This document shows, one piece after another, positions 56,339 to 64,000 of a stretch of 64,000 nucleotides of DNA. Position numbers and translations under genes: made by a program. The stretch covers positions 2,170,001 through 2,234,000 of the forward strand of contig JAJTUQ010000003.1 in the NCBI GenBank assembly GCA_021399445.1, read 5' to 3'. The stretch is from Xylogone sp. PMI_703 (taxonomy: Eukaryota; Ascomycota; Leotiomycetes). The notes under the pieces are model-generated. The model was not told where the DNA came from and searched no databases. It saw only the letters and a program-made list of their open reading frames with translations. How positions within the stretch are numbered: position 1 is the stretch's first letter; each line of letters begins with the position of its first letter.

Positions 56339-57565
56339 ATGGACCACATTGCATCAAAGTTATGCACCGTGTGCAACAAACCTAACTCCAGCCTCTGCAC
56401 CGGATGCAAAAGTGCCCGTTATTGCTCAAAAGCATGTCAAAAAACCGACTGGTCGACTCACAAGCTCCTTTGCGCAAGCTTCTCTAGTTTCGATCCTTCA
56501 AGTTGACCAACCAACGACCACTTCCGAGCAATCCTTTTCCCAGTTGACGAGAAAAGCCCAGATTCTTCTGGCTTCACTGCGAGTGGCTCGACGACGATGA
56601 CTATGGCCGTTTTCAGGACCCTTATATTGCAGCATTCCTTGGCTCTGATGCTTTCCCCTCCATGACCATTCAGTACAATCCAGTGTTGAAAAGAGAGCTG
56701 TCGGACACGATTTACATCCACTACCGTGATACGTTTCTCGTTGATGGATCAAAAGCTAATAACAGCATTGCAGCCATTACTGCGACCAAACCTGGAAAAT
56801 GCCACGATTGGTGTGGTGTAATCGTTGCCTATGGCGGGATTGGTCGGGACTTTGCGCATTTTTGGTTGCAAGGACCTCGATATGAATGACTTCCGACACA
56901 TCACCGACCACTTGCTCTCCTACAACTACACTCTCCCATCCGTCAACCAGCAGCCAAGCAGCTCAGTGGTTAAGGGCGTCAAGATCAATTGTCATGGTGA
57001 CCAGAAATTGCATAATAAGCCACACTTCGAGGCGGTTGATGTATCCTCGACAGATCCTATTTTCTTCAGCCATGACACTTCAGATATTGCAAAACGTATT
57101 GGTCTTCCAATCTTTACTCGGCATTGCCCTTCAGACCCAAGATGGGCAAATAACAGGGATAAGAAGATTTTTGGACTGGAAAGTCCTTTCTACAACCCGG
57201 ACGCTACATATCTACACCTATGCTGCGATCCTAAAGCGGACTCTGACCTCGGAAGGGGAACACTGGGCTGGGGTTGGGCTTCTATGCAGTGGCAGAATGA
57301 TGTAGGAAGTATCATTGTTGTGCGCCAGGACATGAAGCCACTCTTGCCACTGCATATGGAAGCGCTCTGCAGGTACTGTCGTTCTGACATAAGTCCGCTT
57401 TTAGCTCACTCCTTGGGAGAGTACGACCCAGAAGAACCAATGAGCAAAGATTTTGTTCTAGCTATGATACGTCGCTCTACCTTCGTCATTTCCTGGTATA
57501 AGTTTCTAGATGAAAAGCGTAGCAAAGGGGATGGTACACGTGTCATTTACCCGTACGATGTCTAA
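56339..57565 (+). pseudogene. MYND zinc-finger protein gene, broken
   Basis: From the ATG at 56339 the frame encodes a complete MYND finger (CTVCNK, CTGCKSARYCSKACQ, DWSTHKLLC), then is stopped by TGA at 56504-56506, where a CGA would fit. Coding resemblance continues in the same frame, shifts by one base near 56550 (one base missing in a C run) to EW, DDDDYGRF and SMTIQYNP, and shifts back near 56860 in a T run to CKDLDMNDFRHITDH and the rest up to the stop at 57565. About 400 codons in all. MYND proteins of this kind are adaptor/unknown proteins in Helotiales and other fungi. The long open 3' part (246 codons) suggests recent inactivation. Confidence 0.8.
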
Positions 57566-58741
57566 CATCATCAAGACATGAGTTATTGCTAGGCAAGTCC
57601 ATAGATTCTGAGTCTTCTAATCTATTAAAACCCTTCAAAATGGCCTTTATATTCCAGTTCAATGCGTTTGAATAGTAGATTTCCCTGTGATACCGTAGCT
57701 CCTGCACCTCAGATCTCGTTTAAAGAGGTCTACATCTAATCTTGTTTAATTTCTCGGAAAAGTACGACCCCGTGCCGTCGAACGAACCCGAAACTCAAAA
57801 TTAACGTAAATATGAGCATGTCGTGGACTGGAAACAACCTCATCATGCTCCTAGAATGGCAATATACTTGATTATTAAAGCTACTATTCTTCTGACCTTA
57901 TTCATCATCTACGATCACCGGGGATTTGTACGGTTAAAGCACAATGTATATGTAGACAGGTGTAAGTGCTCTTTTCTTAATGATTTGGATCATATAATAT
58001 TTACTGACAGTCATTGAACTAGAAACTTATAATATGATGAAAATGTCTATCGAGAATATTGACTTGATGGATAAATCTCCTCCTACTGATGATTTCTGGA
58101 CACGAATTTGTGAAAGTAAGATATTTGTAACATAATTGATCCACAAGACTACTGTAGATCTCAGCTGATGGAATTATATCAGTTCCAACGGACTGGGTGT
58201 CGGAGCTTGTCTTTGCATCATCACTGACATAACTATGATCCTTGGACAACGGTAGGCGAGATCAAGATGGCAAGATGCAAGAACCGAAATAGTATGCATG
58301 AGTGACCAAACTGGATCCTCGTGTCTGAGGGAAGAGGCAACCATCTAAAGTAAGCAATTGTAAATGATAGAAAGGCACCGCGCAGGTTTCCCAATCCGGA
58401 GACGAAGTGGCGGCGATGATTGGCTTTGACCCAACTAACGGCTCACGCCCCAAAGCTTATTACACGTGAAGCCCTCGCGCGAGATACCGGTCTTTACGTG
58501 AATATCGATGCACCTATCACCCAGGTTAGCCAATGCGAAACTCGCGTCAATAATCCGGAGGAGCCACTGACGGCTGCATCTAACTACGGGTGTCTGTTGA
58601 AAACAGGCTGGAGCTGTGAAGATCAACAATGTATCAGGCGGTATTTACGTGTAAGAAATCTCTCTCGAGAAATATCATTCTCATTACATCTATTCTAATA
58701 ATCCTTATTGTCAACTTTGATGCAAGAAAACGTCTTTAAAT
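57566..58741. other. Intergenic, no gene seen
   Basis: Small ORFs at 57823-58017, 58019-58249 and 58420-58698 carry no motif. Confidence 0.5.
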
Positions 58742-59797
58742 ATGTCAGCCACTGAAACTATAACTCAGGCGTCCACCTCGACTCCTGCAGCCCAGTTCAG
58801 CTACTACGCTTCAGACAAGCCTCTCGAAGACGACGACCCAGCCATTCTCAAAGGTCCCTTCCAAACCGGCAAGGGCGAGAATATAGGAAAACTCTCCACC
58901 ACCGTTCAAAACATCCGTGAAAGCAATGAGAAATTCAACATTGACGTCCACGGCTTCCAAGTCCTCAATCACAACTCCAGCCTGCTACCCCCAGCCCAGC
59001 ACGACGGTGCCATCGATTTCCACGACGTGAACCTGGTGAAATCGATATACTGGCCCGAAATCACTGCCCTGGTGAAACAGAGCTTCGGAGCCCGCGGCGC
59101 CGCCGTCGTGAACACCACACTCCGAGACATCATCGCCTGCGGCCCGGAGACGTACGACTCCAAGAACCCGCGCAAGAACCCCAAAGCCGCGATGGGCCCA
59201 TTCTTCCTCGTCCACGGCGACTACACACCAGATGGCGGCCGCGCACACCTCCGCGCCATCAACCCCGAGAAGTTCTACAACGAGCTCGGCACGACTTCCT
59301 ACATCACCCCCGAGGAGCGTGAGACCTTCCAGTCGTTGCGCGCTGAAGTGTTAGCCGCCGAGGACGTCGCGATGCAGGAGGCAGGCGTCGATGCTGCACA
59401 CTGGGACGGGTCGAACTACGCTGGGCCTCGATGGGCTATGTTCAGCATCTGGCGACCGCTGTCAACTGTGCACCGCAGTCCCCTGGGCATCATGGATGCC
59501 CGGGACCTCACCAGCTTTGCGGCTCTTCCGCGTACATACCGCGATCGACCAGGCTTTGTGCCAGAGTACAAGTGTGCGAATATGCTGCCGATCCTCCCGA
59601 GGGAGCAGATTCATCGGTGGTACTGGATGCCGGAGCAGAAGCCTGACGAGGTGTATGCCATCAAGCTGTTTGATAGTGAGGCAGCCAAGAGGGATGGAGT
59701 AGCGTTTGCTGCGGCGCATAGTGCGTTTGAGTTGGAGGGGACGGAAGATTTGCCGCCAAGGAGGAGTATCGAGTTGAGGGTGATGGCGATTTGGTAG
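58742..59797 (+). CDS. CmcJ/AsaB-like oxygenase family protein
   Basis: 351 aa, intronless. The sequence follows the fungal family related to cephamycin 7-alpha-methoxylase component CmcJ and to AsaB/GA4-desaturase-like proteins: FSYYASDKPLEDDDPAILKG-type opening, NIDVHGFQVLNHNSS, HDVNLVKSIYWPEITALVK, GPFFLVHGDYTPDGGRAHLR, AMFSIWRPLSTVHRSPLGIM and HRWYWMPEQKPDEVYAIKLF. HGDYT and WRPL.T.HR.PL are the most conserved parts and contain the likely metal-binding His/Asp. Family members act on secondary metabolites as hydroxylases or similar; the substrate here is unknown. GC3 is clearly higher than in adjacent genes. Confidence 0.85.
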   Translation: MSATETITQASTSTPAAQFSYYASDKPLEDDDPAILKGPFQTGKGENIGKLSTTVQNIRESNEKFNIDVHGFQVLNHNSSLLPPAQHDGAIDFHDVNLVKSIYWPEITALVKQSFGARGAAVVNTTLRDIIACGPETYDSKNPRKNPKAAMGPFFLVHGDYTPDGGRAHLRAINPEKFYNELGTTSYITPEERETFQSLRAEVLAAEDVAMQEAGVDAAHWDGSNYAGPRWAMFSIWRPLSTVHRSPLGIMDARDLTSFAALPRTYRDRPGFVPEYKCANMLPILPREQIHRWYWMPEQKPDEVYAIKLFDSEAAKRDGVAFAAAHSAFELEGTEDLPPRRSIELRVMAIW

Positions 59798-60566
59798 TTG
59801 ATAGCAGGCTGTGATCTAAGTTTTTGAGTATTGCGTCTGTGACTAGATCTCCTTACAAGATTCTCAGAGTTCTTGTTATGTGTAGCTGGATAATTGAGAG
59901 TTTAAGCTGGAATTGAGCAAGGAAATAAAGATGTGAAAATCGAGTGTAAGATGAAATATAGTTGGAGATCAACTACTACCACGACAAAGAAGATAGATAC
60001 CCAACTTAGACCAGCTTACCATGGCGATTATTTGTGTTTAAGGATAGTCCCTAAATTCAGTGAAAAGGAAAGTATTTTGAATGATTGTAGATTTTGTACT
60101 AAGTAAACTGTGAGTTTGTAATGACCGCCAATTCCACAACTTTCACTCATGCAACTTCGGGTTCAGTCACCATAAAGAGTTTATACCGATAGTACAGTTA
60201 CTAATATTTTCAACGAGACGGAGTACGATTACCGCATCGACTTAAACCTCCGCAAGCTGTTTGAATGGATGCATACCTCCGTAGACGTCTAACCCCACTA
60301 CGGTATTTCAGCTCCATCCGCCAAGGAACTCGCTTTCGGACGTCTCCGCAATTAGCTCGCAATTAGCTCCCAAAGCTCAACAACGGCCGTGCTGAGTAAT
60401 GAAAGTGCCTTATCGCCACCTCTAAACCCAGAATTGTGCCGAGGTATGTTCCTAGTGATTTCGGATATAGGGTTTCAATCTGAACCCGCTCGTACTTTTA
60501 AAAGAAACGGCCTTTTTGCTCCTGCGAACGAACAATTAAATCATTAACCATTGATTGATATGCAAG
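59798..60566. other. Intergenic, no gene seen
   Basis: No coding signal. Confidence 0.5.
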
Positions 60567-62144
<1,578 letters not shown>

Positions 62145-62388
62145 ATTATGTACACTACCTTTTCTATCCAGCCAGCACAATCCTCGAATTAGTGAATCTT
62201 GGACGCACAAAAGCTTTGAGAAATTGAGATATATATGAGCCATCTGTCCTTATCATTACGTGAAAAGTGAAGGGTAGACTTTCAATTTGCTGTTTAAATG
62301 GCACGCTTGTAAAAGATAGCCTATTATAACCTTGCCGTTGCCTTAAATAGAATTTCTGTTTCCATACTAAATAGGGAAGAGATTGTTT
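62145..62388. other. Convergent intergenic region
   Basis: 3' ends of the reductase and the ACS-type transporter; no gene. Confidence 0.5.
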
Positions 62389-64000
62389 TCAAACCGTATA
62401 CATAAAATCTGGGTCTTGATCTCCCAGGATATCCCTGTCTCCCTTAGTCAATCCTTCAACCAAGTAGTTTCTCCTCCCATATTTCCTCAACTTATTCTCC
62501 CTCTTAAGTAGAAGATGCAATGCCGCACTGCCACCAAGCAAAAATAAAATCATATATCCCATAACTGTAGCATGGCCAACAGTATACTTTGGCGGAGTCC
62601 TGTATATGTTGCTACTAACAATCCCATTCAGGTTGCCCCACCCAATTACTATTCCAAGCACAACTCCACGCTTGTATACTCCCTCAGTATTGTTACTTAT
62701 CCAAGAGATGGTATTCGAGATGCAAGGGTAAATTCCTAAAGCGCCTAAAAATGTTCCAGCATACTTCACGCCTGGGTGCTGCGAACCAAGCAACATTGCG
62801 AACCCGGCTATTCCAAAGAAAGAGACAAAGATATTGCAGAGCCCACGTTGCTTAGTGCGGTCAGCAGTATAACCGATTGACACCGTCAATATCGCCGCAG
62901 CAACGTAAGGGGGTACGCTGAGAAGCTGAGCTTTTGTGTTGGTATATCCGAGCTCCGATATAATAGAGGGTAAAAATAAAGAAAACGCATATAGAGGCAT
63001 ATCGCAACCCATGTAGATCACTGCTCCAAGATAAGTCTTGTAGTCTCGAAGAGCTAGCCACACGTATTTTGTGCTGAACTCTTCGTGCTGGGCAGAGGCT
63101 TGTTTGTCGAGCTTTAAACGATGGACTACCCTTGCACGATCTTGCTCGGAGAGAAATCTAGCGTTATCGGGGAAGTCTTGAACTACCCAAAAGGATACAA
63201 TGCCAAAGAGTACCGTTACAATCCCTTCGAGGATAAAAATCCAAGCCCAACCTGGGCGGCCACCAAGACCATCCATATGAACGATTGCGGCGGCTAGGAG
63301 ACCACCGAAGGAACCAGAAACTGCTGCTGCGGAGAAGAAAATTGCCTATTGAGACAAAACTGTTAGTTAGTATTTAATGAGAGACTAGAATACCTACAGC
63401 GCGGATACCGAATTCAGATCTTTTGTACCAACACGAAAGGTAGTAGTTGATGCCGGGGAATAGTCCTGCCTCAGCTAATCCAAGGAACCATCTCGCGGCC
63501 ATAAGACCGGACCAGTTCTTGACAAAGCCCGTAAATGTCAATGTAAGGCCCCATACAATCCTATAAATCCATTAATACATATTCCAGAATTATAAACGGT
63601 AGACATACACAATTACCGGGATAAACACAGATGGGCGCCAGCGTTTGAGTAATACATTGGTCACCGGCTCGAAGACGGCGTATGAAACGAAGAAAATCGA
63701 AAGCGATGCATTGTATTGCCCTGTACTTATATGATGCAGATCGGCTTGCAGACCATCGATTTTGGCATTTCCAATGTTCGTTCGGTCGAGGAAGGCGAGG
63801 AGATAGAGGATACAAAGCTTGTGACGGATCAGCCACATCGTTTGTGGAGGGAGATAAGTGCTCACCCATGGAATCAAAGTCAGATCTAGTTTCCATAAAA
63901 GCTTTTGCTCCTGTTCCAATGAAAAATTAATAACTGAAAGTAGGGTTGGGCTTGCAATGGAACCTACAATTATTGCACGTTCCGCTTCGCTAAGAGTTGC
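62389..64000 (-). CDS. MFS anion:cation symporter (allantoate/nicotinate permease-like), 5' end beyond window
   Basis: Exons 64000(partial)-63866, 63817-63609, 63560-63398 and 63345-62389; the frame is open to the window edge, so the start lies outside. Membrane protein with about twelve segments. Signatures of the Dal5/Tna1 family: LIPWLCILYLLAFLDRTNIG across intron 1, WFLGLAEAGLFPGINYYLSCWYKRSEFGIR, GLGGRPGWAWIFILEG and FWVVQDFPDNARFLSEQDR. These proteins import anionic compounds such as allantoate, nicotinate or small peptides by proton symport. The first two introns are only 48 bp. Nothing looks damaged in the part seen. Confidence 0.87.

Overview
The window is nuclear DNA of a filamentous ascomycete (Pezizomycotina; the gene mix looks like Leotiomycetes/Helotiales, but that is inference). 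Almost every gene has 48-90 bp GT..AG introns with CTAAC/CTGAC-like branch points. The families present are typical of such fungi: a GH10-CBM1 xylanase, Zn2Cys6 and zinc-cluster-less 'fungal_trans' regulators, an alpha/beta-hydrolase-NACHT-WD NLR, NmrA proteins, MFS permeases and UstYa-type proteins. I worked out exon structures by eye; each reported model closes in frame.

Layout. 0.6-2.4 kb: secreted xylanase and an orphan transposase-like DNA-binding ORF. 3.7-8.4 kb: a short-chain dehydrogenase and two tail-to-tail regulator-like genes. 9.3-9.6 kb: a decayed beta-carbonic anhydrase. 10.5-16.9 kb: secreted metallo-beta-lactamase-fold protein, tubby-like protein, glutathione transferase and a third regulator-like gene. 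18.4-22.6 kb: a small membrane protein and two SDRs. 22.7-30.7 kb: a 1608-residue NLR, an inverted broken copy of its 3' end fused to a fragment of the neighbouring NmrA gene, and the NmrA gene itself.

31.7-41.3 kb is the most interesting part. A secreted precursor made of five 20-residue repeats separated by Lys-Arg (Kex2) sites sits among four membrane-anchored proteins that each carry two HxxHC motifs, the signature of UstYa (DUF3328) peptide oxidases, next to an MFS transporter. This is the architecture of a fungal ribosomally made, Kex2-processed, UstYa-crosslinked peptide pathway (dikaritin/ustiloxin/phomopsin/victorin type), with a repeat I do not recognise from any named product.

44.1-52.4 kb holds a second coherent group: an MFS permease, a one-polypeptide fusion of a haloacid-dehalogenase-like hydrolase with a D-serine dehydratase/D-threonine aldolase-like PLP enzyme, a Zn2Cys6 activator, and a RidA imine deaminase. 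Together they suggest uptake and deamination of a D-amino acid or related compound, with RidA clearing the reactive enamine/imine. An inverted CGG palindrome lies between the fusion gene and the regulator.

54.2-64 kb: a GPI-type Ala/Ser-rich wall protein, a broken MYND-finger gene, a CmcJ/AsaB-like oxygenase, a medium-chain reductase, and an anion:cation-symporter MFS gene cut by the right edge. No rRNA, tRNA or CRISPR was seen.
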